This document shows positions 8,662-20,118 of a stretch of DNA of 64,000 nucleotides, piece after piece. Location of the stretch: positions 124,001-188,000 of the forward strand of contig NZ_QHKY01000003.1 of assembly GCF_003194605.1 (NCBI RefSeq). Direction: 5' to 3'. Source of the stretch: Nocardioides gilvus (GTDB taxonomy: Bacteria; Actinomycetota; Actinomycetes; Propionibacteriales; Nocardioidaceae). Made by a program: the position numbers and the translations under genes. Positions within the stretch are counted from its first letter, which is position 1. Each line of letters starts with the position of its first letter. The notes beneath the pieces were generated by a model. The model was given only the letters and a program-made list of their open reading frames with translations. It did not search any database and was not told where the DNA came from.

Positions 8662-9855
8662 TCACTTGATGATCTTCGTGACGCGGCCGGCACCAACGGT
8701 GCGGCCACCCTCGCGGATCGAGAACTTGAGGTTCTCGTCCATTGCGATGGGCTGGATGAGCTCGACAGTCATCTCCGTGTTGTCGCCGGGCATGACCATC
8801 TCGGTGCCCTCGGGGAGGGTCACGACGCCGGTCACGTCCGTCGTACGGAAGTAGAACTGCGGGCGGTAGTTGTTGAAGAACGGCGTGTGACGGCCACCCT
8901 CCTCCTTCGAGAGGATGTAGACCGAGGCCTCGAAGTCGGTGTGCGGGGTGGTGGTACCCGGCTTGACGACAACCATGCCGCGCTCGACGTCCTCGCGCTT
9001 GGTGCCACGGAGGAGCAGACCGACGTTCTCGCCAGCCTGGCCCTCGTCGAGGAGCTTGCGGAACATCTCGACACCGGTGACGGTGCTCTTCTGCGACGTC
9101 TCGCGGATGCCGATGATCTCGACCTCCTCGTTGACCTTGACGATGCCGCGCTCGATGCGACCGGTGATGACGGTTCCACGACCGGTGATCGTGAAGACGT
9201 CCTCGACGGGCATGAGGAAGGGCTTGTCGGTCTCGCGCTCCGGCTGCGGGATGTACTCGTCCACAGCGTCCATGAGCTCGCGGATCGACGCGGCCCACTT
9301 CTCGTCACCCATGAGTGCCGGGTGAGCAGCGATCTGGATGACCGGAACGTCGTCGCCCGGGAAGTCGTACTCGCTGAGGAGCTCGCGCACCTCCATCTCG
9401 ACGAGCTCGATGAGCTCTTCGTCGTCGACCATGTCGCACTTGTTGAGCGCGACGACCATGGCCGGCACGCCGACCTGGCGAGCGAGCAGCACGTGCTCAC
9501 GCGTCTGGGGCATGGGACCGTCGGTCGCGGCAACCACCAGGATCGCGCCGTCCATCTGCGCGGCACCGGTGATCATGTTCTTGATGTAGTCCGCGTGACC
9601 GGGGCAGTCGACGTGGGCGTAGTGACGCTTCTCGGTCTGGTACTCGATGTGAGCGATCGAGATCGTGATACCACGCTGGCGCTCTTCCGGGGCCTTGTCG
9701 ATGCTGTCGAATGCCGACGCCTCGTTCAGGTCCGGGTAGGTGTCGTGCAGCACCTTGGAAATCGCCGCGGTCAGCGTCGTCTTTCCGTGGTCGATGTGAC
9801 CGATGGTGCCGATGTTGACGTGCGGCTTGGTCCGCTCGAACTTCGCCTTAGCCAC
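8662..9855 (-). CDS. tuf: Elongation factor Tu
   Basis: 397 residues, full length. EF-Tu carries aminoacyl-tRNA to the ribosomal A site in a GTP-dependent way. G1 GHIDHGKT (19-26), G2 RGITI with T64, G3 DCPGH (83-87) and G4 NKCD (138-141) are canonical. The G5 region is odd: where most EF-Tu have SAL, this protein reads AAH (176-178, context [11 protein letters not shown]). Domains II and III, including GRGTVITGR and [13 protein letters not shown], are normal. Translation starts at GTG after a good ribosome site (AGGAGGG). It is the last gene of the str operon. Confidence 0.98.
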   Translation of the reverse strand: MAKAKFERTKPHVNIGTIGHIDHGKTTLTAAISKVLHDTYPDLNEASAFDSIDKAPEERQRGITISIAHIEYQTEKRHYAHVDCPGHADYIKNMITGAAQMDGAILVVAATDGPMPQTREHVLLARQVGVPAMVVALNKCDMVDDEELIELVEMEVRELLSEYDFPGDDVPVIQIAAHPALMGDEKWAASIRELMDAVDEYIPQPERETDKPFLMPVEDVFTITGRGTVITGRIERGIVKVNEEVEIIGIRETSQKSTVTGVEMFRKLLDEGQAGENVGLLLRGTKREDVERGMVVVKPGTTTPHTDFEASVYILSKEEGGRHTPFFNNYRPQFYFRTTDVTGVVTLPEGTEMVMPGDNTEMTVELIQPIAMDENLKFSIREGGRTVGAGRVTKIIK

Positions 9856-9921
9856 TGTGGGCCCTCCTGTTGGTTGTTACTTGACTCGTGATGGATGTGG
9901 TGCAGCCGAGGGTACGGACGA

Positions 9922-12039
<2,118 letters not shown>

Positions 12040-12117
12040 TGAAAGTCAGTTCCTTACGAAGTGGGGCGGTTGGTGGGTGCGGAGCGCGCACCGCGATGCG
12101 GTGTGCGCCCCGACAAG

Positions 12118-12588
12118 TCACCAGCGGTAGTGAGCGAAGGCCTTGTTCGACTCGGCCATCTTGTGGGTGTCCTCGCGCTTCTTCACAGCGGCACCGAGGC
12201 CGTTGCTCGCGTCGAGGATCTCGTTCATCAGACGCTCCGCCATGGTCTTCTCGCGGCGGTCAGCGGCGTAGCCGACGAGCCAGCGCAGAGCCAGCGTCGT
12301 GCTGCGGTTCGCCTTGACCTCGATCGGGACCTGGTAGGTCGCGCCACCGACGCGGCGGGACTTGACCTCGAGGGCGGGCTTGACGTTGTCGAGCGCGCGC
12401 TTGAGGGTCAGCACCGGGTCGGTGCCGGTCTTCTCACGGCAACCTTCGAGGGCGGTGTACACGATGCGCTGGGCAACCTGCTTCTTGCCGTCCTGGAGGA
12501 CCTTGCTGACCAGCTGGGTGACGATCTGCGAACCGTAGACCGGGTCGACGTCGAGCGGGCGCTTCGGGGCGGGACCCTTGCGAGGCAT
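12118..12588 (-). CDS. rpsG: 30S ribosomal protein S7
   Basis: 156 residues, the standard S7 length, starting [21 protein letters not shown]7 nucleates assembly of the 3' domain of 16S rRNA and contacts the E site. The conserved blocks [18 protein letters not shown] and [14 protein letters not shown] and the C-terminal helix ending [10 protein letters not shown] are present. Its ATG shares one base with the rpsL stop codon (TAATG), and the AAGGAG ribosome site lies within the end of rpsL, so the two are translationally coupled. Confidence 0.98.
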   Translation of the reverse strand: MPRKGPAPKRPLDVDPVYGSQIVTQLVSKVLQDGKKQVAQRIVYTALEGCREKTGTDPVLTLKRALDNVKPALEVKSRRVGGATYQVPIEVKANRSTTLALRWLVGYAADRREKTMAERLMNEILDASNGLGAAVKKREDTHKMAESNKAFAHYRW

Positions 12589-12959
12589 TACTTCTCCTTC
12601 TTCGCGCCGTAGCGGCTGCGGGCCTGCTTGCGGTTCTTGACACCCTGGGTGTCGAGCGTGCCGCGAATGATCTTGTAGCGGACACCGGGAAGGTCCTTCA
12701 CCCGGCCGCCGCGGACGAGCACGATGGAGTGCTCCTGGAGGTTGTGACCCACGCCCGGGATGTAGGCGGTGACCTCGACGCCACTCGACAGGCGCACACG
12801 GGCGACCTTGCGGAGAGCGGAGTTCGGCTTCTTCGGGGTGGTGGTGTAGACGCGGGTGCAGACGCCACGGCGCTGCGGCGAACCCTTGAGGGCAGGCGTC
12901 TTGCTCTTGGACACCTTGTCCTGGCGGCCCTTGCGGACCAACTGCTGAATGGTGGGCAC
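12588..12959 (-). CDS. rpsL: 30S ribosomal protein S12
   Basis: 123 residues using the GTG at 12959, which gives the universal N-terminus [11 protein letters not shown] and has the ribosome site AGAAGGGG about 10 bases upstream. An upstream ATG at 12989 would add ten residues not found in the family. S12 sits at the decoding centre. Lysines 43 (TTPKKPNS) and 88 (GRVKDLPG), the usual sites of streptomycin-resistance substitutions, are wild type, and D89, the methylthiolation target, is present. It is the first gene of the str operon. Confidence 0.97.
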   Translation of the reverse strand: MPTIQQLVRKGRQDKVSKSKTPALKGSPQRRGVCTRVYTTTPKKPNSALRKVARVRLSSGVEVTAYIPGVGHNLQEHSIVLVRGGRVKDLPGVRYKIIRGTLDTQGVKNRKQARSRYGAKKEK

Positions 12960-13110
12960 CTTGGTGGTTCCCCTTCTTTTTTGACTCACGGCCGGACACG
13001 GTGTCCAACTCGGGGTGGTACTCGTAGCTCTTGTGCCTTGAACCGCGCTGCGCCCGAGCCGGAAGACGTCAGGGCACGCGCATGTGACTGGATGTGCCAG
13101 ACACGGAAAC
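12960..13110 (-). promoter_or_regulatory. Leader and promoter region of the str operon
   Basis: A 151-base gap between the MFS stop and rpsL. It must hold the str operon promoter and leader. A short purine run with AGAAGGGG serves as the rpsL ribosome site. I could not fix a convincing -35/-10 pair or a terminator hairpin for the MFS gene here. Confidence 0.4.
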
Positions 13111-14373
13111 TCAGGCTACTTGCTCTCTTGCACGAGGGTCAAAATGGGGCTGACGGCGACCTTCGAGCCACTGGTGCACGCCGACCGCGGCGACGACTCC
13201 GACGACCGTCAGACCTCCCCCGAGCAGCAGTGTCCACCGCGCACCCAGGACCTCGCCGATCCAACCGAGGAATGGAGCCCCGAGCGGCGTACCACCCATC
13301 ATCACCATCAGGTAGAGGGCCATCACCCGCCCTCGCACGCTCGCCTTGGTGTTGAGTTGCATGTACGTGTTGGCGCTGGTGATCAGGGTCAGGGCCGAGA
13401 GCCCGAGCACCGGACAGAGCAGCGCAAAGGTCACGTAGCTGGGCGCCAGGCCCGCCACCGTGACCGCGGTGCCGAACGTCACGGCTGCCAGCGACAGCGT
13501 ACGCAGCGACGTGACCTCGCGACGGGCCGCGACCAGCGCCCCGGCCAGCGAGCCGATCGCCAGGAACGAACCCAGCAGCCCGTACTCGCTGGCGCCCTTG
13601 TCGAAGACCTCGGTCGCCATCAGGGCGGACGTCATCTGGAAGTTCAACCCGAAGGTGCCGGCGAAGAAGACCACCGCCAGGACCAGCAGGAGGTCCGGGC
13701 GCCGGCGTACGTAGCCCAGGCCTTCACGTACCGCGCGCAGGCCGCGGGTGGCGGACCTGAGAGGGATCTGCAGCTGGGTCTCGTCGAGCAGCTGCAGCGC
13801 CAGGACCGGCGCGACGTAGGAGACGGCGTTGAGCAGGATCACCCATCCGGTGGCCTGCGCGCCGCCACCCCACGCGGCGATCAGCAGTCCGGCGAGGCCG
13901 GGGCCGACCAGACGGGCTGCGTTGAAGGAGGCGGAGTTGAGGCCGACCGCGTTGGTGAGGTCTTCGGGCGCGACCATCTCCGAGACGAAGGCGTGCCGGG
14001 CGGGGGCGTCGAGCGCGGAGGCCACCCCCAGCACCAGGGCCAGCACGTAGACGTGCCAGATCTGGGCGCTGCCGGTGACGGCCAGCAGTCCCAGGACCAA
14101 CGCCGGGACGGCCATCGCGATGTTGGTCAACTGCAACAGACGGTGCTTGGGCATCCGGTCGGCCACCAGACCTGCGAAGGGCCCGAGCAGCAGGGCCGGC
14201 AGGAACTGCAGCCCGGTGGTGATCCCGAGCGCCGCGGCGCTGTTGGCGCTGAGCACCAGGACCAACCAGTCCTGGGCGATGCGCTGCATCCAGGTGCCGG
14301 TGTTGGAGACGACCCCGCCAGCTGCGTACAGGCGGTAGTTGGGGTTGGACAGGGAACGGAACGTGGGACTCAA
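13111..14373 (-). CDS. MFS transporter, EntS/DHA3-like exporter
   Basis: About 420 residues from a TTG at 14373 (an ATG at 14508 would add a 45-residue Arg/Pro-rich extension that looks untranslated). Twelve hydrophobic helices are readable. The N-terminal signature [35 protein letters not shown] and the A-loop [19 protein letters not shown] are typical of the MFS_3/EntS group of drug and siderophore exporters. The substrate is unknown. It lies directly upstream of the str operon on the same strand, about 150 bp before rpsL, and after its own promoter region. No linked regulator is visible. Confidence 0.85.
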   Translation of the reverse strand: MSPTFRSLSNPNYRLYAAGGVVSNTGTWMQRIAQDWLVLVLSANSAAALGITTGLQFLPALLLGPFAGLVADRMPKHRLLQLTNIAMAVPALVLGLLAVTGSAQIWHVYVLALVLGVASALDAPARHAFVSEMVAPEDLTNAVGLNSASFNAARLVGPGLAGLLIAAWGGGAQATGWVILLNAVSYVAPVLALQLLDETQLQIPLRSATRGLRAVREGLGYVRRRPDLLLVLAVVFFAGTFGLNFQMTSALMATEVFDKGASEYGLLGSFLAIGSLAGALVAARREVTSLRTLSLAAVTFGTAVTVAGLAPSYVTFALLCPVLGLSALTLITSANTYMQLNTKASVRGRVMALYLMVMMGGTPLGAPFLGWIGEVLGARWTLLLGGGLTVVGVVAAVGVHQWLEGRRQPHFDPRAREQVA

Positions 14374-14513
14374 GGTGGGGCGATCAGTCTTTCTGCGCCG
14401 AGCGTGGGGTGGGACGGCTCGGGACGGCGCGGTCCTCTCCGCAGCCGGGAACGGACGCGGAGGAGCTCGGTGGTTCAAGGCTCCACAGGCTCGTTTTGTT
14501 CCCACCAAGCGCT

Positions 14514-14545
14514 CGAGGGCCCGTCGCTGGCGCGACGGACCCTCG
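14514..14545 (-). terminator. Hairpin terminator after purine permease
   Basis: A 14-bp stem with a single mismatch (14514-14527 against 14532-14545) and the loop TGGC, starting 24 bases beyond the permease stop on the minus strand. It lies upstream of the probable MFS start and so insulates the MFS gene from the permease transcript. Confidence 0.75.
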
Positions 14546-14569
14546 AACGGAACAGCTGTGACCGACGGG

Positions 14570-16072
14570 TCAGTTCACCCAGCCGCTGATCGGCGTGTAG
14601 GCGAAGTAGACGACGAAGAGCACCGCGACCAGCCACAGGAGCGGGTGGATGTCCTTCACCTTGCCGACGACCAGCTTGATCAGCACGAAGGTGATGAAGC
14701 CCGCACCGATACCGGCCGAGATCGAGTACGTGAACGGCATCACGACGATGGTCAGGAAGGCCGGGATGGCCAGCTCGACGTCACGCCAGTCGATCTCGGT
14801 GACCTGCTGCATCATCAGGAAACCGACGAGGACCAGCGCCGGCACGGCCGCCTCGGACGGGATCAGCGAGACCAGCGGGGTGAAGAACATGACCACCAGG
14901 AAGAGCAGACCGGTGACGATCGAGGCCAGACCGGTGCGCGCACCCTCACCGACGCCGGAGGCCGACTCGATGTAGGAGGTGTTGGAGGAGACACCGGCAG
15001 CGCCACCGGCGATCGCGGCGACGGAGTCGACGATCAGGATGCGCTGGGCGTTGGGCGGCACGCCCTCCTCGTCGTTGAGGCCCGCCTCGGCGCCGATGGC
15101 CGTCATCGTGCCCATGGTGTCGAAGAAGTCGGCGAGCAGCAGGGAGAAGACCAGCAGGATCGCCGCCAGGACACCGCCCTCGATCGAGGAGAAGGCACCG
15201 AAGAGGTTGAACTGGAAGAGGGTGGAGAAGTCCGGGAGACCGAAGAGGTCACCTTCGAGGGTCGGCGCCCGCAGCGACCATCCGCCGGGGTTCTCGGGGC
15301 TCGCGGTGCCGAAGTTGCCGATCGCCTCGGCCACCACGGCCACGACGGTGGTGATGACGATGGCGATCAGGATCGCGCCGCGCACGTTGCGCACCCACAG
15401 GGCGATCATCAGCAGGAGGCCGAGGCAGAAGATCAGCACGGGCCACCCGGTGAGGTGGCCTCCGACGCCGAGCTGGACCGGGACCGTCGTGGTGAATTCG
15501 TCAGGGATACGGGTGACCGCGCGGGCGTCGACGAAACCGACCAGCGCGATGAAGAGGCCGATACCGACCGAGATGGCGACCTTGAGCTGCTGCGGGACGG
15601 CGTGGAAGACGGCCTTGCGGAATCCGGTCATCACGAGCAGCAGGATCACGATGCCCTCGAGGACCACCAGACCCATGGCGTCCTCCCACGTGGACTGCCG
15701 CGCGATCGAGTTGGCGACGAAGGCGTTCAGGCCCAGACCCGCGGCCAGGGCCAGCGGGAAGTTGGCCGCCGCGCCCATCGCGATGGTCAGCAGACCCGCG
15801 ATGAGGGCGGTGCCTGCGGCGATGGCCGCCAGACCGCTGCCGGGGTCGGCGTTCCCGCCGAGGTACATGCCCTCGGAGTCGGGGACGAACCCGAGGATCA
15901 GCGGGTTCAGGATGATGATGTAGGCCATCGTCAAGAAGGTGACGAGCCCGCCGCGCACCTCCTGCCCGACGGTCGAACGGCGTTCACTGATCTTGAAGAA
16001 GCGATCGAGCCCACCGACTGGGGGGGTCGCCTTCTGGTCCACGTCATTGCTCACGAGGCGTAATGATGGCAT
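14570..16072 (-). CDS. NCS2-family purine permease, AzgA-like
   Basis: About 500 residues with some 12-14 membrane helices. The N-terminal signature RRSTVGQEVRGGLVTFLTMAYIIILNP is typical of the AzgA branch of NCS2 (adenine, guanine, hypoxanthine uptake), and the later block SSNTSYIESASGVGEGARTG matches the family substrate-binding helix. Candidate starts are the ATG at 16072 and the GTG at 16054; a much longer in-frame extension upstream is basic, unconserved and overlaps the divergent promoter, so it is not used. The inverted repeat TGTCAGG-N7-CCTGACA lies in the divergent region and may control it. Confidence 0.9.
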   Translation of the reverse strand: MPSLRLVSNDVDQKATPPVGGLDRFFKISERRSTVGQEVRGGLVTFLTMAYIIILNPLILGFVPDSEGMYLGGNADPGSGLAAIAAGTALIAGLLTIAMGAAANFPLALAAGLGLNAFVANSIARQSTWEDAMGLVVLEGIVILLLVMTGFRKAVFHAVPQQLKVAISVGIGLFIALVGFVDARAVTRIPDEFTTTVPVQLGVGGHLTGWPVLIFCLGLLLMIALWVRNVRGAILIAIVITTVVAVVAEAIGNFGTASPENPGGWSLRAPTLEGDLFGLPDFSTLFQFNLFGAFSSIEGGVLAAILLVFSLLLADFFDTMGTMTAIGAEAGLNDEEGVPPNAQRILIVDSVAAIAGGAAGVSSNTSYIESASGVGEGARTGLASIVTGLLFLVVMFFTPLVSLIPSEAAVPALVLVGFLMMQQVTEIDWRDVELAIPAFLTIVVMPFTYSISAGIGAGFITFVLIKLVVGKVKDIHPLLWLVAVLFVVYFAYTPISGWVN

Positions 16073-16101
16073 GAGGTTGCGGCGGTGAGGTAAGGGTTCT
16101 G

Positions 16102-16122
16102 TGTCAGGTGAGTTTCCTGACA
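16102..16122. promoter_or_regulatory. Operator-like inverted repeat between purine permease and DUF2530
   Basis: Perfect 7-bp arms TGTCAGG and CCTGACA separated by 7 bases. It lies 30 bp before the purine permease ATG and 17 bp before the DUF2530 start. It sits immediately upstream of a candidate DUF2530 -10 (TACCGT, 16128-16133; six bases to GTG at 16140). The symmetry and place suggest a dimeric repressor site. The regulator is not identified. Confidence 0.45.
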
Positions 16123-16139
16123 TTCGGTACCGTGCTCGT

Positions 16140-16514
16140 GTGGCCCGTTCCGAGAGTTCAGACAAGCAGTCCCGCCGGGCTTCCGGTGGGCGTCGGGCCT
16201 CTGCCCCCGTACGCCGCCCGGCCCAGCCCCGGGGCACCTTCACCGTCGCCGACGTGCAGCCCTTCGACGTCGACGGTGTACGCGCCGTGGGCATCGGGAC
16301 GGTGATGTGGGGAGTCGCCTTCGTGGCCCTGCTGCCGTTCTACGGCTCGCTGAACGAGTCCGGCCGGGTCTGGTGGTTGTGGACCTGCGCGGCGGGCGTC
16401 AGCCTGGGGCTCTTCGGCCTCGAATACTGCCGCCGCAGGCGCGACCGTGACCCCAGCCCGGAGGTGGCGCCGACGCCCCCGGGGTCCGGCGCCGGGCGAC
16501 GCCGACTCGTCTGA
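16140..16514 (+). CDS. DUF2530 membrane protein
   Basis: About 124 residues from the GTG at 16140, chosen because TACCGT lies six bases upstream and because an earlier GTG (16101) would place the inverted repeat inside the gene. After a basic, disordered N-terminus comes the DUF2530 core VQPFDVDGVRAVGIGTVMWGVAFVALLPF with two membrane helices, the second being WWLWTCAAGVSLGLFGLEY, and a basic tail. DUF2530 is a small actinobacterial membrane family of unknown function, commonly found beside DUF3027 and cspA-like genes as here. Confidence 0.8.
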   Translation: MARSESSDKQSRRASGGRRASAPVRRPAQPRGTFTVADVQPFDVDGVRAVGIGTVMWGVAFVALLPFYGSLNESGRVWWLWTCAAGVSLGLFGLEYCRRRRDRDPSPEVAPTPPGSGAGRRRLV

Positions 16515-16561
16515 GCCGGGCCCACGGGATCAGTGAGTCCGATCCCGGCGCCGGCACGTCC

Positions 16562-17353
16562 TCAGAAGCGCTCGAGCTCGGGAGAGTAGCTGTCGAAGAC
16601 GTGGTCCGGGATCACCAAGGGCTGCTGGGTGCGCGCGAGCTTGACCTCCGAGTGGGCACCGCAACCGTGGTCGTACGTCACCACTCGGCCGTCGTCGTTG
16701 GCGTTGCCGTTGGCGCAGACCCCGAACATGCTCGAGAGCGGACCAGCCAGTCGGACGAGGAAGCCACAGCTCCAGCACTGGTCGGGCGCAGACTTGGCGA
16801 TCGGGGCGTCGGGGCCACCGCTGCCGTCGTGCCAGCGTTGTGCGGCCAGGTCGCGCCCTTCGATCGAGAGGGTCCGGACACGACCGAGACCGAGATCCGC
16901 GGCCACCGACTTCACCTGGGCCCGGGCATCGTCACCGACGTCGTCGCTCGACTCGTCGCCGAGCAGGTAGGTCGGGACCAGTCGCGGGTCGTCGTCGGTG
17001 ACCGGAAGAAGGTCACCGGGCGACATGTCACCGGGCTGCAGGCGGTCCTTGTAGGGCACCCAGGCGGGAGCCACGATCGCTCCGTCGCCGGGCAGCAGGA
17101 CGACCTCGTCGACGGTGACACGCTCGGCGCCGGGTGCCCGGGCGATGGTGACCGCCCAGTGCCAGCCCACGTAACCCGGGTGGGTGCAGGCGAAGACGTG
17201 GGTGAGGGCCCCTGCCTCGTCGGAGAACCAGGACCGATGCGCCCCGACCTGATCGGCGCTGACCTCCTGCAGCAGCGCCGCACGGGCCTCCTCGACGGCC
17301 TCGGCGAGGACGGAGTCGGGTGCTGCGGAAGCAATGAGGTTCACGTCGCGCAT
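16562..17353 (-). CDS. DUF3027 protein
   Basis: 263 residues from the ATG at 17353. It is the actinobacterial DUF3027 family: the block VGWHWAVTIARAPGAERVTVDEVVLLPGD and the later WVPYKDRLQPGDMSPGDLLP are characteristic. Near the C-terminus a Cys-rich segment (CWSCGFLVRL, then FGVCANGNAND and YDHGCGAHSE) could bind a metal; this is inference from the four cysteines and histidines. It lies 47 bp downstream of the cold-shock gene, probably in the same transcript. Function unknown. Confidence 0.85.
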   Translation of the reverse strand: MRDVNLIASAAPDSVLAEAVEEARAALLQEVSADQVGAHRSWFSDEAGALTHVFACTHPGYVGWHWAVTIARAPGAERVTVDEVVLLPGDGAIVAPAWVPYKDRLQPGDMSPGDLLPVTDDDPRLVPTYLLGDESSDDVGDDARAQVKSVAADLGLGRVRTLSIEGRDLAAQRWHDGSGGPDAPIAKSAPDQCWSCGFLVRLAGPLSSMFGVCANGNANDDGRVVTYDHGCGAHSEVKLARTQQPLVIPDHVFDSYSPELERF

Positions 17354-17400
17354 CCTCTCACGCGGGTGCGAGGGCACCCAAGGTCTGGTCGGTCAGCGTG

Positions 17401-17796
17401 TCAGCGGTCGAGCTCGTCGGCCAGGGCCCGCAGCAACTTGGCGGTGGGCGCAGCGGTCTTCGGCTCCGGGTGGCGGCCGTGGCGGTAGCCCTCCCCCACG
17501 TTGTCGAGCAGACGGATGAGGTCCTCGACGATGGCGACCATCTCCTCGGGCTTCTTGCGGTTCGCGTTGCGCTGGTTGCGGCTCACCGAGGCGGGCGCGT
17601 CGAGCAGTCGCACCTGCAGGGCCTGCTCGCCGCGGCGACCCTGGGCGATGCCGAACTCGACCCGGGCGCCGTTCTTGAGGGTCTTCAGGCCTTCGGGCAG
17701 CGCATCGGCGTGCACGTAGACGTCCGGCCCGCCGTCGTGGGACAGGAAGCCGAAGCCCTTCTCGGTGTCGAACCACTTCACCTTGCCAGTGGGCAC
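17401..17796 (-). CDS. Cold-shock domain protein with C-terminal extension
   Basis: 131 residues. The first about 67 are a cold-shock OB-fold with the RNA-binding motifs GKVKWFDTEKGFGFL (RNP1) and VYVHADAL (RNP2). A basic linker (SVSRNQRNANRKKPEEM) leads to an extra helical C-terminal segment, an arrangement like mycobacterial CspB rather than the 67-residue CspA. It probably acts as an RNA chaperone. The start is GTG with GGAGAG upstream. Its neighbour DUF3027 follows on the same strand, a pairing conserved in Actinobacteria. Confidence 0.93.
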   Translation of the reverse strand: MPTGKVKWFDTEKGFGFLSHDGGPDVYVHADALPEGLKTLKNGARVEFGIAQGRRGEQALQVRLLDAPASVSRNQRNANRKKPEEMVAIVEDLIRLLDNVGEGYRHGRHPEPKTAAPTAKLLRALADELDR

Positions 17797-17876
17797 TCTT
17801 CACACTCTCCTCGCGCAGCCGCGGCGTGTGCCACGGGACGTGGTGAACCTTATGACCTGACTCCGAGGCTGGCCAC

Positions 17877-19256
17877 TCAGCCCTGGTCGACGTGGATCCG
17901 CACGCCGTCGCCGAGGTCGATCACCGCACCGGGCAGCAGCACCACCGGGGCGCCGGGGCGCAACTCCTCGGGCCCCAACCCGGGCTGGGTGAGGACGGTG
18001 CCGTTGGTTGAGCCGAGGTCGGTGACCAGGGCTGTACCGCTGTCGACCCCGTGACCGGGACGGATCTCGAGATGGCTGCTGGAGACCTCCTGCTGCGGGC
18101 TGGGGACCGTGACCAGGGTCGCCCCGGCGCTGCCGGACCGAGCAGCAGGAGCCCGACCGATCACCAGGGGGCGATCCACCGCGAGGCTCGGACCGTGACT
18201 GAAGCGCAGCCGTACGACTCCTCCGGACGGTCGCGACGTCGACGTCGACGCCGGCTCAGGACGAGACTGCGTCGCGACGTCGGGCTCGGCCGCCAGCCCC
18301 AGGAGGGTCAGCCCGGAGAGCTCGACCGCGGGCAGGTGGGTGGTGATCTCCTCCTGCCACTCCGGGACAGGGGTGGAGACCGGCGTCGGCGGCGCCGGGT
18401 CAGCCTGCTCCGGGGGCGTAGCCGATGGCGTGCTCGGGGGCGTGGCAGAGGGCGTGCTCGGGGGCGTGCTCGGGGGCGTGGCAGATGGCGTGCTCGGGGG
18501 CGTCGCCGGCAGTGGAACGGGAGGCGGAACCGGAGCGACGAGTGGGACAGCCGACAACGGCGCCGTCTCCGCCTCGCGCTCGGGCGGCGCAACCGGAGGC
18601 GCCGTCGAGGAGACGACGTTGACCCGTACCGCCTCCTCGGCCTCCTCCCTCGGCTCTGACGGCGAGGGTTCACTGCGCACGCGCTTGCCCAGCACGATCG
18701 GCCGCTCGGCCCTCGGGGCCTCGGTCACGGGGCCGGGGTCGGGGTCGGGGTCGGGGTCCTTCGCCATCGGCACTTCCGAGAGCTCAACAGGCACAGAGGC
18801 CGGGGGCGCGGGCACACTGCCCCACACGACCTCCCCGACCCGGCAGAGTCCGGGCTGCACGGCGAACCCGGTGGCGGGAGCGAGCCGGTCGTGGCCCGGC
18901 AGGACCACTCGCAGCGCCACGATCCCGACGAAGTCGTCCTCGGCCCACAGCCGACCTGCGGCCTGCACCTGCACCTGCCCCTCGGCGGTCCACGCCGTCA
19001 GCGTGGCACCTCCTCGCACCAGGACCCGGACCCGGCCTTCGTCCCCCGCCTCGACCACCACGAAGTCGTCGAGCGTGGAGAGCCCTTCGGCCAGCAACGC
19101 GTCGAGCAACCTCTCGACACCTGCGCCGTCGTCGACCAGGCTCCACCACCGCAGCGCCCGGTCCCGCTCGGCGCCGGGCACCAGCAGGGTCAGGGAGTCG
19201 CCGAACACCCCGATCCACTGGCCGGGACGACCTTCCCTCACGCTGACCTGCTGCAT
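17877..19256 (-). CDS. FHA-domain protein with proline/threonine repeat linker
   Basis: 459 residues from the ATG at 19256, which has the ribosome site AGGAG at good spacing (an ATG 21 bases upstream is less likely). An N-terminal region of about 165 residues has no family I recognise. A long Pro/Thr/Ser linker follows, with DPDPDPDP and repeats of TPPSTPSA, then a C-terminal FHA domain: PLVIGRAPAARSGS, SSSHLEIR and TDLGSTNGT. FHA domains bind phosphothreonine. The PP2C gene lies 42 bp upstream, so a phosphosignalling pair is likely; no Ser/Thr kinase is in the window. Confidence 0.85.
   Translation of the reverse strand: MQQVSVREGRPGQWIGVFGDSLTLLVPGAERDRALRWWSLVDDGAGVERLLDALLAEGLSTLDDFVVVEAGDEGRVRVLVRGGATLTAWTAEGQVQVQAAGRLWAEDDFVGIVALRVVLPGHDRLAPATGFAVQPGLCRVGEVVWGSVPAPPASVPVELSEVPMAKDPDPDPDPGPVTEAPRAERPIVLGKRVRSEPSPSEPREEAEEAVRVNVVSSTAPPVAPPEREAETAPLSAVPLVAPVPPPVPLPATPPSTPSATPPSTPPSTPSATPPSTPSATPPEQADPAPPTPVSTPVPEWQEEITTHLPAVELSGLTLLGLAAEPDVATQSRPEPASTSTSRPSGGVVRLRFSHGPSLAVDRPLVIGRAPAARSGSAGATLVTVPSPQQEVSSSHLEIRPGHGVDSGTALVTDLGSTNGTVLTQPGLGPEELRPGAPVVLLPGAVIDLGDGVRIHVDQG
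18408..18505. repeat. Tandem repeats in the FHA gene linker
   Basis: Four full copies of a unit beginning GGCGTGCTCGGGGGCGT, plus shorter derivatives, encode the TPPSTPSA linker on the minus strand. A second short array of GGGGTC units (about 18733-18758) encodes the DPDP run. In-frame units mean that slippage would alter linker length without a frameshift. Confidence 0.8.
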
Positions 19257-19298
19257 GATCGCTCCTGCTGTCTCCACTGGCGCCGGCTCGTTCCTACT

Positions 19299-20069
19299 TC
19301 ATCCCATCACATCGACCACGACGACCGAAACGTTGTCCGTGCCGCCTGCAGCCAGGGCTGCGGCCACCAAGGAGTCCGCCACCTCCTGCGGTGCGCCCGA
19401 GCCTCCGGCAAGGGCCGCCATCGAGTCGTCGTCGAGGAGCCCGCTGACACCGTCACTGCACAGCAGCAGCCGAGGGGCGCGCGCGACCGGGAGCTCGAAG
19501 AAGTCCGGCTCGGGCAGGTCCACGGCGCTGAGCGCTCGCGTGATGACGTGACGTTCGGGGTGGACCGACGCCTCGGCGGCGGTGATCTGCCCGGCGTCGA
19601 CGAGTTGCTGGACCACCGAGTGGTCCCGGGTGACCTGGGTGAGGGCATCTGCGGTGGCCACGTACGCCCGGGAGTCGCCGATGTTGGCCACCAGCCAGGT
19701 GGCTCCCTGGGGACCGGGGACGAGGAGCGCTGCGACGACAGTCGTCCCGGCGTGACCGATCCGCGCCTCCTGGGCATGTCGCTCGACGTGGTCGCGCAGT
19801 CTGGAGTGAGCGCGTACGAGGCACTCCACGATCGCGTCCCGGCCCGTGCGCGCAGTGAAGTCACCCTCGCGGAGGGTCTCGAACTCCTCGACCACGATCC
19901 GGCTCGCCACGTCTCCCCCGGCGTGCCCACCCATGCCGTCGGCCACCACCACGACAGGAGGGGCGACGAGCAGCGAGTCCTCGTTGACCGCACGGACGAG
20001 CCCCACGTGGGTGGTCGCGCCCTGGGCCCAGGCAGGTGACCACGGGCGGGACCACGGTGGCGTTGACAT
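19299..20069 (-). CDS. PP2C-family Ser/Thr protein phosphatase
   Basis: 256 residues from the ATG at 20069. Metal-dependent phosphoprotein phosphatase. The PP2C motifs are in order: TTHVGLVRAVNEDSLLV, VVVADGMGGHAGGDVAS with the metal-binding aspartate, AGTTVVAALLV, VANIGDSRAYV, LLLCSDGVSGLL and GGTDNVSVVVVDV. There is no membrane segment, so it is a soluble, single-domain PstP-like enzyme. It is followed on the same strand by the FHA gene and is divergent from the helicase-associated gene. Confidence 0.95.
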   Translation of the reverse strand: MSTPPWSRPWSPAWAQGATTHVGLVRAVNEDSLLVAPPVVVVADGMGGHAGGDVASRIVVEEFETLREGDFTARTGRDAIVECLVRAHSRLRDHVERHAQEARIGHAGTTVVAALLVPGPQGATWLVANIGDSRAYVATADALTQVTRDHSVVQQLVDAGQITAAEASVHPERHVITRALSAVDLPEPDFFELPVARAPRLLLCSDGVSGLLDDDSMAALAGGSGAPQEVADSLVAAALAAGGTDNVSVVVVDVMG

Positions 20070-20118
20070 GCGAGACGTCCTGTCGTTGGCTCCGCCCTCC
20101 GGGAAGAGGGTTGCCGAG

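Noticed and set aside
16073..16294. An N-terminal extension of the purine permease of up to 74 residues.
   Set aside because: It is basic and low in hydrophobicity, overlaps the divergent promoter and the DUF2530 gene, and is not typical of the family.
18408..18505. A CRISPR-like array.
   Set aside because: The units are adjacent, in frame and coding for a Pro/Thr linker, with no unique spacers. The same holds for the His-loop repeats at 61751-61852.
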